Of a stretch of DNA of 64,000 bases, positions 11,148 through 24,480 are shown in pieces. The DNA comes from Cruorifilaria tuberocauda. Taxonomy: Eukaryota > Nematoda > Chromadorea > Rhabditida > Onchocercidae. The notes beneath the pieces were generated by a model that saw only the letters and a program-made list of their open reading frames with translations, was not told where the DNA came from and searched no databases. Location of the stretch: assembly GCA_013365365.1 (NCBI GenBank), contig JABVXU010000184.1, positions 38,076-102,075 on the forward strand. Direction: 5' to 3'. The first letter of the stretch is position 1; each line of letters opens with the position of its first letter. The position numbers and the translations under genes are program-made.

Positions 11148-14100
11148 CTATTGAACTGTATCATCTTTAACACTGCGAACAGCTTCTTCCACCGAAGGAT
11201 AGAAGGAAGTTTTAGGCACCGAACGATAAAAATCGATACGCTCCAATGTATCCAGTATTGTTTCTAAAATAAAAATGAGTTTCAAAACGTTTTTTTTCTT
11301 GAATCAAGTCAGTATTCAATTTCGAGATTTACCTGATTTAGAATTATATTATCATAAACAATGTAATCAGTTTGAATTTCAATTATCGAAACGAATGATA
11401 ATATCAAAATTCCATAAATCCATGTTCGATTATATATGATTAAACAAGCAGATAATTTTGATAAATTTTCAATCGCCTTGATAAATTTGTTGGAACGTTT
11501 TACAAAAAAAGAAAATGAAACCTGACATATTAGCGAATAGAACTGCTTTATTCATTTCTCTTCCTTGTACATAAGCCTTAAAAAAGCATATTGAGATGAA
11601 GATTTATAAGCAAAATTAATTTAGCTTTCAAATATATTTTAAATATGTGCATGTAATGTGCAGTATCATGCAAATTTTGATATAATAAATGATTAAACAA
11701 ATTAACATTTTAAAGGATCAGAATTTCTGTATCTGTTTCTCATTCAAAAAATACAGCGCACATTATAACTAATGAATGATTAAAAGCAAAATTTTAATTT
11801 GAGAAATACTTTCTACTACGGACCTCTTTGATAGCTTCAATACCCATCGTATCGATGTTTGATATGGCTCCACAATCAATAATAAAAATTGCTAGGGAAG
11901 CAGTCTCATACCACGACCGTCGTTGTTTATTATTACTCCTTATCACCATTTCCTTCTGCAATAGTTCTTCACAGTTCGGTTCTATCACTGCCTTTGAAGT
12001 CATCCCTCCATCCTGAAACTTTTTAAATAGTTAAAAAAGAAAAGGATGAATGAAGTAATGGTATATTCATCAAATATTTCAAATATACGAAACTTTGATT
12101 ATAGCAAAATAGACAAGATAATAACAGTTTCTACATCCAAAAAGAAAATGTCATCAAGTTCAAAGTTCAATTTTTCATATGCAATATATCATGCATTGTT
12201 AATTTCATCAGATATGTTAAATTATCAATATTATTCTCCCTCAAGTAATATGAAAAAGACTAACGTGTTTCACATTTTGTAATTTATAATCTTCACATGC
12301 GTCATCGCGTAAAAGATCGTTTATTTTATCAGAAAAAGTTGAAACAGTAATAAAATTGAGAGGTGCTTCGAAACGAATAATTTCAATATTTTCATTTACT
12401 GATTTTAAGTCATGATAATAAACCAACGGTTTGTAGATTTCACGACTTGGTGTTTTGCCCATTACGAATATATTAGGTCTGAAAAATCAGATAATTTAAT
12501 TATTGATAACATATAACATATAATTTACTAATCTCCATTGTAAAATAAATGAACTACGAACCGTTGTTCTCTAAGTACCACGGAGATGAGTGTAAAAAGG
12601 ACTGATATTGTAAGGCCTGTCATTACATCGAAGGATATGGTTGCTATACAGCTCACCAACCATACTGCCTAAATAATCAACAATTTATGCTAATTCATTA
12701 ACAAAACTAATCTTTCCAAATAGAGTAAAACTTTTAGAGAAAAAAAAAGAACATGATAAACTAACGAAATCAAATTTCGAAATTCGCCATAACTTTGACA
12801 ATTCACCGAACTGCATGAATAAACTTTTCAAACTTACAATCACAATGCAAGCCAGTACGCACTACAATTTAATTTAAGCTATTAATTGATCGATACGATT
12901 CGCTATTATAAATTCCTCCTGATCAGTTTTCTTTTGTAATTAGAGTTATCTAGCTGATAGATGAAGAAAAGGATGAAATTAATCATAACTGATTATTTTG
13001 ACATTGATAGATTCATACGAGAGCGAGGAGAAAAAGTTTTAGAAAAAAAGCGCACTAAAAACGAACCATTGGGAGAGGTTCAAGAAATGGTCCAATAAAA
13101 ACGATAACAATTAACAATAATGCATTTGCGAATAAAATGTTCAACTGAAACAATTCATAATAATTGAAGAATGAAGACAAAAAATGAAACTTTAAAATTA
13201 AACAGAAATAACCTGAGTATTAGCACCAGACTGTTCGCATACCGCTGAACGTGAGAGTGAACCACCGGCAGGAAAAATTGGGAAAAAAGATGATAACGTA
13301 TGCATTAGGCCAACTGCGTATAAATCCTGAAATAACAATATTGAAACAATATAATTTATTATTTGGAAAAAAATAAACGATCGAAAGGGATGAAATTATG
13401 AAATTAAAATATTTGACGAAATGTTTACATCGATCATTTCACATATCTTATTTAACTCTTTTCAATAGTGATTTTTCTTTTGAATTTTCAACATACTGAT
13501 CTAAATTAGTTTTATATAATTGAAAGAACGTAAGATCATCTAATCCATTACAGGTTATATTACATACTTGTGTAGGATCAATCTTATAACGTTTCTTCTT
13601 TGCAAACAATTTAGCCATTGATATCACAAACATATATGAAATAATTGCTAGTGCAAACGCATCATTTAAAAGATATGGTATTAGGTTAAAGTTCGGTAGT
13701 GATGGTGTTGGAATTCTATAAAAATGGAAATAAAATTAAAAAATATTAAATAGAAATTTTCATGAAAATTTTTTTAGTTTACATCTTTGATGAAATGAAC
13801 ATATATTACAGATTTGATCATCTTTGAATTTTTTTATTATGGGAAAATTCCGCTTAAAGCAAAAAAAAGGAAAATTTCATTAAATGTATACCCTTGCGGA
13901 ATATAATCAACAATTTTTACACCATAATTGTTCTTCAGATCCATACATACCGAAAATAATGTTACCAAAATAACCTGAAAGTATACAACTAACGGAAATA
14001 TTCCCGACAATTGGAGCCTTATTGTATCGTTAAAAATATATGCGCCGATGATCATCTAATTCATTTTCAATTATCTTTTAAACGTGGAATAATTCCTGAC

Positions 14101-17100
14101 TAGAGTATGATAGGATCAAAAGTCCCATTGTTGAAATTTTTTCAAACGAAAACAGGTTTACTAAAATAAGCTCAATTGGTAGTGGCACAGGTGATCGTTT
14201 TTTGAACCATGGATTTACATAGTCACGACCGATAGATAAAAATATAATAGACGATACTGATATCCCCAAAGTCCAATAATTGGTTTGTGGTAGAGATAAT
14301 ATCAGATCACGCATCATCTATAATTTCCCGTTTCTGAACATATTTCAGCGATTAGCAAATCAAATGAGATAGTATCAGTAAAAACAAAGAGAAATCATAA
14401 TGAAAAGTTTTTTTTCTTTCGTTTTAACACAAAACTATCATTCACTTATAAGAAAAGATACTATAAAAGCTGATAGGGAAAATTACAGACGTCATTATAT
14501 TACAGTATCAATTCTCATTTTTATCTGTTATCATACTTGCAGTTCATATCTATTATACAAAATTTAAGTGAAAAGAAAATTATGTAATTCAGTAAAAAAT
14601 GCTATAGATGACTACATGACTTACGAAGAATAGCATGCCGAAACCGGTATAACGTGACAATTTCACACCAATAATTTTGTTGAGTTGTGCCATGAAAACA
14701 TGAAATGCTGATCCGGTTGTGAAACCGGAAATAAGAGCATCCGACATATAATTGGTAAAGAATGCTAGACCCATTACTGCCATTATTAACTGAAAGTCTG
14801 CTATCACTTATTAGATACATACATTTCAGAATTGCTACATTTCAAAAGGGTATCTGACGCTTTCCTATAACATTTTAATATAATCATTGATTTCTGATAA
14901 GATAATCATATATATGCTTTTACAATTTTTTAATCATGAAAGAGAAGGACTTTCTTACAATTATAAATATCCAACAATTTCATTGTCAATAAATTGAATA
15001 TTAATTTTTTCGTTTCCGATCATTTTTTGCTCTTTCAGAGCACAACCTAATTTAAAATTAAAAATTTCAAAACTAGCTATAGCAAGCAGATATTTTCAAG
15101 AAGTTAATTTCTACTTTTTGTGGAAATTAGAATTTCAGCAAATTACATCGTTATCAATGATATACTTAACTAGTAATAACAATAACACTCATATGATGAT
15201 TGAGCAAATGCGTATTTGTCAGTTATTGTTAATAAAACTATTAGATGGAGGAAAATGTCCGGTAAAGCTCGCTTATTTGAAGAGGAATAAGTTCCTTTCT
15301 TCTTTCTCGATTCATTCTCATATTCATCACCTTTTCATTAACATCTGAATGAGGGCCACAACACTTCTGAGTAATTTCTATTATACTGTTCATTATCAAA
15401 TCTTCTAATTGTCCAACTGATGGACATTTATCCTAAACGGTCACCCAAATAAGGCTAATGATTAACGATCATTCAGCTATCTCATTTAATCAGTTCAATA
15501 ACTGAACAGTAAATAGCTGATTGAAGCATTTTTCTTTCTTTCGATTTACTAGTTCTTACTTGAAATATTCCAACAGTCATAGCGAGCGCACTTGTAAGCA
15601 TAATCGGAGATACTTCATAACCAAAATCGATAGCACTTACTACTGGTTTTACGATTTCCGTATTGGTATCATTTATCATCTCAAAGATCATTTCTGGATC
15701 CGGTATAAGACGTAATCGTACCGCTCCTACCATCAAACTTGCCACAGCAAAAACACCTGCAAAACTTTTTTCACAGAAAAACGTACTTGTCAGGCGTAAA
15801 TCATGACACACTGCAAAAAATTGGAAATGATAAGCTGATTGACTGGACGTATACCTCTCACAATGATAGCATAAGGATTAATTTTCCAGTGAACTTAACG
15901 ATATTACTAATGAAAAATGTTATTTGTAAAATTTGCTATCTTCTCTTACCTTTCACTTTCACAATTAGCACATTTGTTCATTTGCAGAAAGGAATGAATG
16001 AATTAAATCTTCAACGAATAAATGACATGAATTTTTCGGAAATCATCTTCTTTCCCTACGGTTAAAATAATTCTACAAAACCTCAAGCCTTTTTCCTGTA
16101 AACATAAATGGAAAAAAGTTAGATCTTATCCTTCAGAAAAAAAGCCTTCAAATACAATTAATAATGGCAATATTCATTCCGGAATCTTTTTTGATAAGGA
16201 TTTCTATCAATGTTCCGATATTTTCCCGATTATTTCTCTGATGAAATTTAGCAACAATTCAACGAAAATCATAGAATCAAGAAGGAATGATATATCACGT
16301 ACGTACCAATAGAGATGTGCCGTGATGTTCCAAAGAACACATAAAAAGTTGAAGTGAAAAATGACGTATACATCCCGTAAACAGGTGGAAGACTAGCCAA
16401 ATTAGCGTACGCCATTCCTGAATTTATCATGCATACATAAACTAATTAAACTTACTACTTTTAGCAAAGATATTATATCAACTGTTATCAAATGGAGGAT
16501 AGAATGATTAGTAAATTATCAATTAACTTACAGAAAAATGTAAGACGAGTACAAGCTATCATTTGTTTGAGAGGTAATACGCAATTAAAGTAAAATGACT
16601 ATTGGATAAAAATTAAAACTAACCTTGAGGAACCTGCATGACACCAACAGTTAAACCTCCAATGATATCGCCAGTTAAATCCTTCTTCCAGTTGTATTTT
16701 GGAAGCCAATGAAGTATAGGAAAAAATGATAACATTGATTTTATGATATTCTCTGGTGACGATTTCAATTTCACTTTCTCGATGCTGCATAACTTTTTCG
16801 CTTCTGGTTGCTTACGTGAATATTTCAATTCAAATGTTTCCTAAATTAATAATTCTCACAGTTCATTTTATTCTTCGTACTATTTCCGCGACAAAACAAA
16901 AAATTAATTATACAATTTTTAGATAAGAAAATATTTACTGCAAAAATCGACCCTTTCATTTTATCCTTTTCATCAATATGTTCTAAGTATAACCCTCTGA
17001 AATTCATGGTTGATTCAGAATTGCGTTATCACTAATATCAGCCAAATTCTAATTGAGCAATTAAGCAGTTCAAAAAAATTAATTTCGATTCCATGAATGT

Positions 17101-18040
17101 CCCGATCAATATTTACGCCTGAATTACATGACATTACACTGCTACAGCAATTCGGTGATTAGCAGAAATTTTACAATTCTGAACACTCTTCTATAAATGA
17201 TAAACAGAGGTAAATTTGTTTATCAATTAATATAAACAATATGCGACCTTTCTGTCTTTCTTTGTGCGCAAATGTTCTTGGCGGCTAATTTATTCGTTCA
17301 CTTTTATGCTTAAAGAACTTAGAAAGGTAGAAAAAGTGAGGAAGCAATATGAAAAAAATTGTCGGTTAGTGTAAAAATCCAATAATCGATATCCTAGACG
17401 AAGATGAAATTGAAATGTCAAAAAACAGAAATTGTAAGACCTACGCATAAAGTGTCCAAATTCTTTTTCACGGCTTTTACTTCTCCTCTTACTATTATGT
17501 TTTTCAGATGTACAATTCAATCAATAGTGAGAAGTTCAAGTCATGCAATCAATAATTCTGATTAATTAAAACGTCAAACTATAGTTTGCAAACGACGCAC
17601 ATTCCTCTCCTTCATCAGTCGTTTCTTCAAAATATCATTTCAATCAATGATAGTTCTCTTCACGAAATACTACAGATTTGGGAAATGAAGTGAAAAGTTG
17701 TGATGTAACTTATCAAATACTGATTAGAGAGGATGGTGAAGTATCAAGCTGACTTATCAGTGTATATATCATAACATCGGAATGCGACGCCTTAAAAGCA
17801 CATCAATAGTAGAGATGAATCGATGAAAATTAATACACATTGATTGTTGTCAAAGTTTTGACGCTTATAAAATGAATTCGAGTTAGCTAATAAGAAAGAA
17901 GGAGTTTTGAGAAATGATAACAGCATGGTTGAAGTAGGAGAATAGAATCACTGCTAATCATGCATCTGAAAGAAACATATTCGGCGGAGAAAGATGTGAA
18001 ATACCTGGTTCCAGTGACCAGAGAGGAATTTCAGTTCCAT
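11148..18040 (-). CDS. SLC26/SulP-family anion transporter
   Basis: Membrane exchanger or channel for sulfate, chloride, bicarbonate or similar anions. Fifteen exons: 18005-18040, 16624-16840, 16307-16417, 15560-15756, 14625-14789, 14162-14317, 13892-13974, 13568-13715, 13213-13326, 13067-13144, 12562-12668, 12274-12478, 11824-12012, 11522-11576, 11148-11263, giving 658 residues. The SulP signature reads [20 protein letters not shown], followed by [11 protein letters not shown]. Later membrane landmarks are [28 protein letters not shown] and SGANTQ. The C-terminal cytoplasmic STAS domain contains [21 protein letters not shown] and ends [17 protein letters not shown]. Exons 2-15 join in phase and look certain. 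Exon 1 ([12 protein letters not shown], donor CAG/GTATTT) is chosen because it is the only in-phase ATG exon I found upstream, across a 1.2 kb intron; it is less sure. Substrate cannot be read from sequence alone. Confidence 0.92.
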
Positions 18041-19987
18041 GCTGGTGATAAGATAGCACGAATGAGTTACTGATAAGGACCCATTGTGACCTGCCCGATA
18101 GAATAGAGTTTATTGTCCACCAAATAATTCACAGCATTCGAAATATAGAAAAACAATCGAATTACTCTTTCTCTCTTTCTCCCTCCCTCTCTTCCTCTCT
18201 CCTTCCCATAAATTAAATGAGAGTGCAAAGAGTGCCTTTTCTGTGCGGAATAGAGAAGTGGCTGATGAAGAATTAATAAAATGAAATAGGAGTTGAGTAA
18301 ACGACACTGTCTAATGATAAGAAAGCATAATTATAATAATCTCAGGAAGAATGTAAATTTATCACAAACCTGGTTCATCTTCGATTTGATGTTTAATACT
18401 GATAATTATAATGAACTGATAACACAGCGCGCTGGAAATTTTCCTTTTCAACCACTCGTCCTTATTACGCAAAGAGTTTTTTCTATAATAGTTAAACTGT
18501 ATGATAATCTTATATTTTCTCGTTATCCTTCGATTTTACAACAACTATGAGTGTAAAGTGCAGTCTAAAACAATAAAACTTCTCCATATTACGCATTTGG
18601 TTGCAATTCGATTTATCGGAGAGGAAATTCTAAAAGAAGTCAACTAGAATGTTAATGATTATCAGTGATATACTCAGAATTAGCACTTTGCCAAAAGTAA
18701 ATTTTCCTTTGAACATAACTCTATAATTGCAGGTAAAATGAACAAAATTTGATAATGGTGGAAGAAGTATATTTACTCCATTTGTGCTTGACAATTTCCG
18801 CCCAATGAAAAGTTCAGTGTATGACAATCTAATCAATTAGTTGCTTGTTTCTAGAATAACTATGTTGTTTTGCGTTTGCTATGCAAATGATTTGTATAGT
18901 CTATGCAAATAGCTTATACAGGCTATCTTAAAATCTATCCAAGTTTTAGAAAAGTAAGAAATTTCAAAAGATTTCCGGATGACTGGCCTATTCTTTCAAC
19001 CGGAACTGTGACGAATTTCCATTACAGTTCTATAAAAAACTTCTTCAGCCTTTTTACTTCACCTTTAAAAGCTGCTCCTTTCAAAATAACCAATGAAATT
19101 TAAGAAACAAATTTTTAAATGACATTTCGCAAACTCAATGATACCAATAGGAATGCCTGATCATTATCGAATTTTTACAAAAAAAATTTTCAGCCAATTT
19201 TCAATTTCAGCATTTCTTTCAGTCTTGTGATAATTAGCTCAATTAATTGGACTGTAAAAAGGACAAATTCGCTCACTTATTTTTGCTTCTGAATTATCCA
19301 TCAAAACCAATGAATGCATTTTATCAGTCTAACATTGTTTCATTGATTAATAAATCCTTTCTAACTATTATTTTTTTTTAAAATAATTCCTAATAAATTA
19401 GCAAAACTTAATGAAAAGGCTATCCTATTAACCCTTACGATCATCATCAAACAAATTTATGATAAATCAATATGAAAAACACTAGGTGAGAAATGAATAA
19501 ATTCCGATGAAGCTATAATCGCGGTACTATGCATTCTCTATATACCTTATTTACTACATTTTCTATATACCTTATTGATTTGATTTACGGAATCATCTTG
19601 CGAGAGCTATTATCAATTAATGATAATAATAAAAATATGCATAGATAATATGAAGTCATTAAGTCTTATAGCATTTTATAATTGTAATTAACTTTGAAAC
19701 GAATTATTTACTGATTAATAATAGTTATCATTATGTATTATGAATGAATCAATCTCAAAAATGGATAAATTATAAGAATGTTTGAATGGCACATTCCAGT
19801 AGCGCTTTATCATTATAAGCGCATATGTCATCACAACGGGTGATAATATCATAACGTTTCTTATCTCTCACATAATCTTTCATTTAATTCCACCATCTTT
19901 TCATCTATCGCTCATCTCAAAGGACGATTTAATCTATTTTTAATTTTTCCATTGCTCAAATTTAGCTCCACTCATTTGATAGCATAA

Positions 19988-20004
19988 ACACACACACACA
20001 CACA
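19988..20004. repeat. (CA)n microsatellite
   Basis: About eight CA dinucleotides in a row in gene-poor sequence. Confidence 0.9.
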
Positions 20005-21810
20005 ATGTTATCAAATGCAAGAAAATTCTTGATTGACAAATTTCTGGCTTGTTCTGTGGCTCAATGTCTAATCAGTTTTCCTTTTCTCAAGATAGCGATG
20101 GAGTCCAGTATCGGATGATCAGATAGATGAGGACAAGACTATTCAGCCATTACTATTCGAATATTCACTTATCTCTACAGAAATTAGCATGCCTAATTTT
20201 CCTTTGTTAGAAAAACGTTTAAATCCTTTTCAACCACTTATCAAGTTAAGTGAACTGTGATTATGAAATAACGAATTTACAATTCACAACGAATAAATTT
20301 TCTTGAGAAACAAGAAAAAAGATAGTTGTTTTTCGCTAATTATTTTGTTAATGGCTTTGACAATTGATTTCAAAGTTAACCTTTGGGTATTTTTTGAAAA
20401 GTTTTAGGATAATGTTTGTGTTTCCCTCTGATTATTTTGATAACAAATTGAAAATGAAGTATGGAAAATGAATTGTGCATTAAATGGTTTACATGTGATT
20501 ATATGCATATGTGTTTGATAAGAATCTTTGATGTAAGAGCAAACAAAACATCGCAACGGTCGATTATAATTCAATCACAAAACAGTTTCGTAATAGCTTT
20601 TGTGAAAATTTTCCAAAACAATCCAACTCGATAATTTTCAATTTAATTGATTAATTGATCATATCAATGATTTTCAACTATGTGCACTCTTTGTATGTCT
20701 CTGATTTATCAATGATAATATCATTTGTATATTAATTGAAGGAAATATTCCATACTTTTTAATTTAAATGCACGTTTAAAATCATAAACGAATATATTCA
20801 TAATAAAAAAATTCATTCAGGAATGTTAATGAGAAAGAATAAAGAAGTGAAATAGTATTAAAAAAGTGAATTACTTTATACCAATGAATTATATCAGAAG
20901 TATTTTATTGTATTTTTTGATGATTTTACCATGATTTTAATTTTAGTGATTTTAGCATTGACCATTACAATAAAATACTTTTGATAGAATTCATTGATAC
21001 TTATCAATTCAAAAATTTGTAATCTCTTTCTATATCTTTGCTATGATAATTTCCCTTCATATGAATTAATCAAATAAGTAAATTTAATATCAAATCAAAC
21101 TACAGCAATAAAGATAGTGTAAATCATTGAAATGAAAGTTTCTTTTGTGCAAAAAAAGACCTGTTTTCAAATATCAATTAAATGATACAATAGAAAAATA
21201 ACAAAAATCGAAAAGCGATCTTGTTGATCCATTCATAATAAAATACTTTTCTCTCTCTTTCACTCCCTAACCCGAGAATACAGGTATATTGAAATAGCTA
21301 TTATGAGAAATATTTAAATTGTAGTTTAATTATAACGATGATAATTAACTTTTCCATTTTACAATCAATAAACATGCGATAATTTTGAGCGAAAAAAAAG
21401 TTTAATTATTTTTAGAATTTCCCCTTTCACCGAAAATATTTTTATAAAGTGATACTGTAATATTCTATTCTATATCGTAATATTGAAAATATGATAAAAT
21501 TGAAAAGTAATTGTTGTTGGAATGTTTAAAAGAAGAATGATTAAAATACCTGGAATTCGTTGACTAATGTCTTTTTTTCAATCTTATCAGTACTTCTTAC
21601 TCAGTAATGACAACAAATCACTTGTATACTATCATAACTCTGTCATACTGTATATACAATAACTTTTTTTTAAACGATATGTCTTTCGGCAAATGTTCAA
21701 ATTTATTTATTGCAAATGTGAAAAAAAGTGAAAATTAAAAAATACTCGCCATCGTGGGCGGTAAAAGGAAGGATGAAATTGAACCATTTGCGCCCATTGC
21801 TATTTCCGAA

Positions 21811-22020
21811 TCTTGACTAAATTAAAAACGATGAAATTAATAAACAAAACGAAAGAGTAATTATAAAACAAAAAGAAAATGAAGCAAAAATATATCTTCA
21901 GAACATAAATTATGTGAATAAATTCCTCCTCCAACAAAAAAAGTATTGTAATTGGCGTATGATTACACGCAATGCACGTGTAAAAAGTTCATCAACATTG
22001 CAATAAATGAAAATTAAGTA
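21811..22020 (+). repeat. dispersed repeat, copy A
   Basis: About 210 bases that align along most of their length with 30621-30875 in the same orientation. Shared anchors are TTGACTRAATTAAAAACGRT, TTAATAAACAAAAC, a block with GAAAATGRAGCAARAA, and TGTAWAAAGTTCAYC near the end. Substitutions and small indels separate the copies. No terminal inverted repeat or coding frame was found. Confidence 0.65.
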
Positions 22021-23007
22021 AAACTGTTTCCATGATTTAAGTATTTTGCATGATTGATACTTGTGCTTACGAAATTGTCTTTACCAATCTTCAATCAATG
22101 TTAATTTCTTTATCGTTTCTTATTTACTGTTGCAAGGCTATTATTATCAGTATTAATTATCAGTATGCTTTATTCAGTATCTCGAATTCGCCATTTTCCC
22201 TTTTCCCCGTCGTCTCCCGCTTTCTCCTCATAAAACATGTGATTTGATCGCTTAATCATGGGATTAGTTATCACATGATTGTAGGATATATTATTGATTT
22301 TATCTCTTGCATGTCCAAGATATTATCATTGACTTATCTGTTGTGTGTTTAGACTATGGATATGCGGTGTTACTCATTGTTCATCAATCAGTCTTAGTCT
22401 TATTACCTACCATGGGATTCCTTATTGTATGTTTGTATGATATATTACTGATTTCATATCCGAACGAGTAAATACCGGAACGAGTAAATCAATAAATTTC
22501 TTCCGGAAAAGGATCCCCTCATCCCCAAATGAAGCAACGCGACCAATTCCCTACCGGAGAGATGCCTTCATATTCCCGGAACAACTAGGTGAAGCGATCA
22601 AAGGATTTTGTCTCTTGATACCGTTAACTATCATCACCAAACTTCAGGCGAATAACCGCTATAACGATATTCTTCCGTGAAATGAGAGTGTTCTCCTTCG
22701 AATTAAAGAAATTTCACGATACTATAAAGTCTATGAATAACTCTCAGGAAATGACATGATTATTGGATGATAATAATATCGCAGCAGCGATAATAATAGT
22801 ATTGATAAAGTGAATATTGATATTAACCAGTAAAGGAATAAATTCCGGAATAGATTTTCCGGTGATGGTTTGCTTTGTTTCATTTTATTCTATCGTAGAA
22901 GGCTATGAATGCGAAATTTTCAACAATTTTCAACATCTAATAATTCATGCAATTTAAAGTTTATTTAATTTAAAACAAGAATCTAATCGAATTTAAACAT
23001 GCATTTG

Positions 23008-24480
23008 CTATATTTGTTTTGAATTGCTCAGATAACGAATCTTTAATTTGAAGGTTTCATCATTGGCTATGAAATTAGCCGCATTCATATGAAGCCATCG
23101 AATTGGTGCTTCTTTCAAACGGTTATCGATCAATTCCGGTAAATTCTGATTTTTACCCTTGTTTGACGGATGCTTGACAGGTACATCCTGTCGTACCTAT
23201 AAGCAAACAAAAAATTATAACAAATTTCAGTACCAGAAATATATAAGTATGAATCATCAGGAGTCAGGGCAATATTTTGATGGCTTAGTATTAGAAAAAA
23301 TTTCCACTAGATTTCTTGTCATTGTACAATGGTATCTGATTGCTGCTTCATTATCATTATAGTGATATGATAGTGATGTTGAGGATGTGGAGTAATGAAG
23401 AAAGTTATCAGTTAATAACTAATAACTGCTATTTCAAATAAATTACCTCAGCATAGTATTGTACTCTTCCTGGATACTCCTCATATCGATCACAAACATG
23501 TTTCACTAGGCCATTATAGCTAATCTGGCCAATTTTCAATAGATTCCAATGTTTCGTTTCATTCTGATAATAGCAACCTGAAATCAAACTTATAATTATA
23601 AATATACTTTTAGTATTTATAGAATTTATATTATTACTAAAATAAATTAACTGAATGAATACACCTGTAATCCATCGACCACTTTCCAAGCAAAGCCACT
23701 GAAAATAATCCTGTCGAAATGACTCACCAACATGATACTGTGTACCATTTATCGTACATCGAGGTTCTAAAATCGGAACACATTAACCGGTTAACGACTC
23801 ATGCTAATTATCCGGGAGCTATCTCATAAATCAAATTTTTTATCTTACCAAATCTTCTGTATAAATTACATATCTTACCTTCTTCATATTTAAGCTTGAA
23901 TCTATCGAAGCTGCAACTAAACCAAAACTCATCAACAGTTTTATTATCGCCAGCCTGAATTAGCATCTTTCCGGATTTATCACTACCTTGACAGCCCAGA
24001 AATTCTGCTTGATCACTGAAAGTGATTACTTTATTTATTTGTTATTTTTTAAGCAAATAAAATCCATCGAATTATTTGAAAAGAATTATAAGCATGCATT
24101 ATTTTACCCAATGATAAAAATTTAATAAAAAAGATTTGCATACGCATTCCTTCCATGACAGCTATAGAGCCAAGTATCATCATCGAGCCATTTCTCGCCA
24201 TTTTTCCTACATCCACCACTCCAATCACGACAATCGCAGTCATCTGTGATATTCTTATCACACATAATGATGATGATAAGACAACGAGAACTTCGTGAAA
24301 TTTTCGAACAATTCTTTATTGATTCATCCGTGATTATCTTTTTATCTATGATTATCTTTTAGCATTTTAAGATTTGCAAGAATTACTTGGCAATAACTCA
24401 ATTCCGGTTGAACTGATCTTGTTGATGAAAAGGAATACGAGCAGAGGTGACACCACATGTATCACTTTCTGAAGTTCCAT
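23008..24480 (-). CDS. secreted MIG-18-like (fibronectin type I-like) cysteine-rich protein
   Basis: Six in-phase exons encode 250 residues: 24387-24480, 24144-24243, 23879-24015, 23665-23766, 23447-23577, 23008-23196. Exon 1 is a signal peptide (MELQKVIHVVSPLLVFLFIN). The mature protein holds two cysteine-paired modules. The first (about 33-110) contains DCDCRDWSGGCRKNGEKWLD, then LYSCHG, FLGCQG and FWFSCSF. The second (about 111-185) contains CTINGTQYHVGESFRQDYF, LCLESGRWITGCYYQNETK and VKHVCDRY. The spacing C-x-G-x-x-(W/Y)-x-(D/G)-x4-(W/F)-x2-C matches, as I recall it, the nematode fibronectin type I-like domain of MIG-18, an extracellular partner of the ADAMTS protease MIG-17 in gonad migration. 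The C-terminal 62 residues are basic and without cysteine. The family is likely; orthology to MIG-18 itself is not shown. Confidence 0.75.

Larger units (their letters stand above)
18041..23007. other. 5 kb AT-rich, gene-poor stretch
   Basis: I found no exon with convincing protein character on either strand. The longest frames (18293-18550, 18903-19103, 22050-22247) lack splice context. It contains a CA microsatellite near 19988 and one copy of a dispersed repeat at 21811-22020. Part of it (22480-22700) is less AT-rich but has no sustained frame. The part nearest 18041 should include the SLC26 promoter. Confidence 0.5.

Noticed and set aside
14602..14820. Second minus frame of 72 codons overlapping 14589-14807
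   Set aside because: It is a shifted reading of the SLC26 exon 14625-14789;  the other frame carries the SulP motif [12 protein letters not shown].
17961..18074. Plus-strand 37-codon frame ([11 protein letters not shown]..., with [10 protein letters not shown]) that faintly resembles an SLC26 N-terminus
   Set aside because: It is antisense to the better-supported 36-base first exon of the minus-strand SLC26 gene and has no good donor of its own.
24049..24261. 70-codon minus frame starting MIRISQMTAIVVIGVVDVG
   Set aside because: It is the wrong frame of the MIG-18-like exon at 24144-24243; the cysteine-bearing frame (DCDCRDWSGG) joins in phase to both neighbours.
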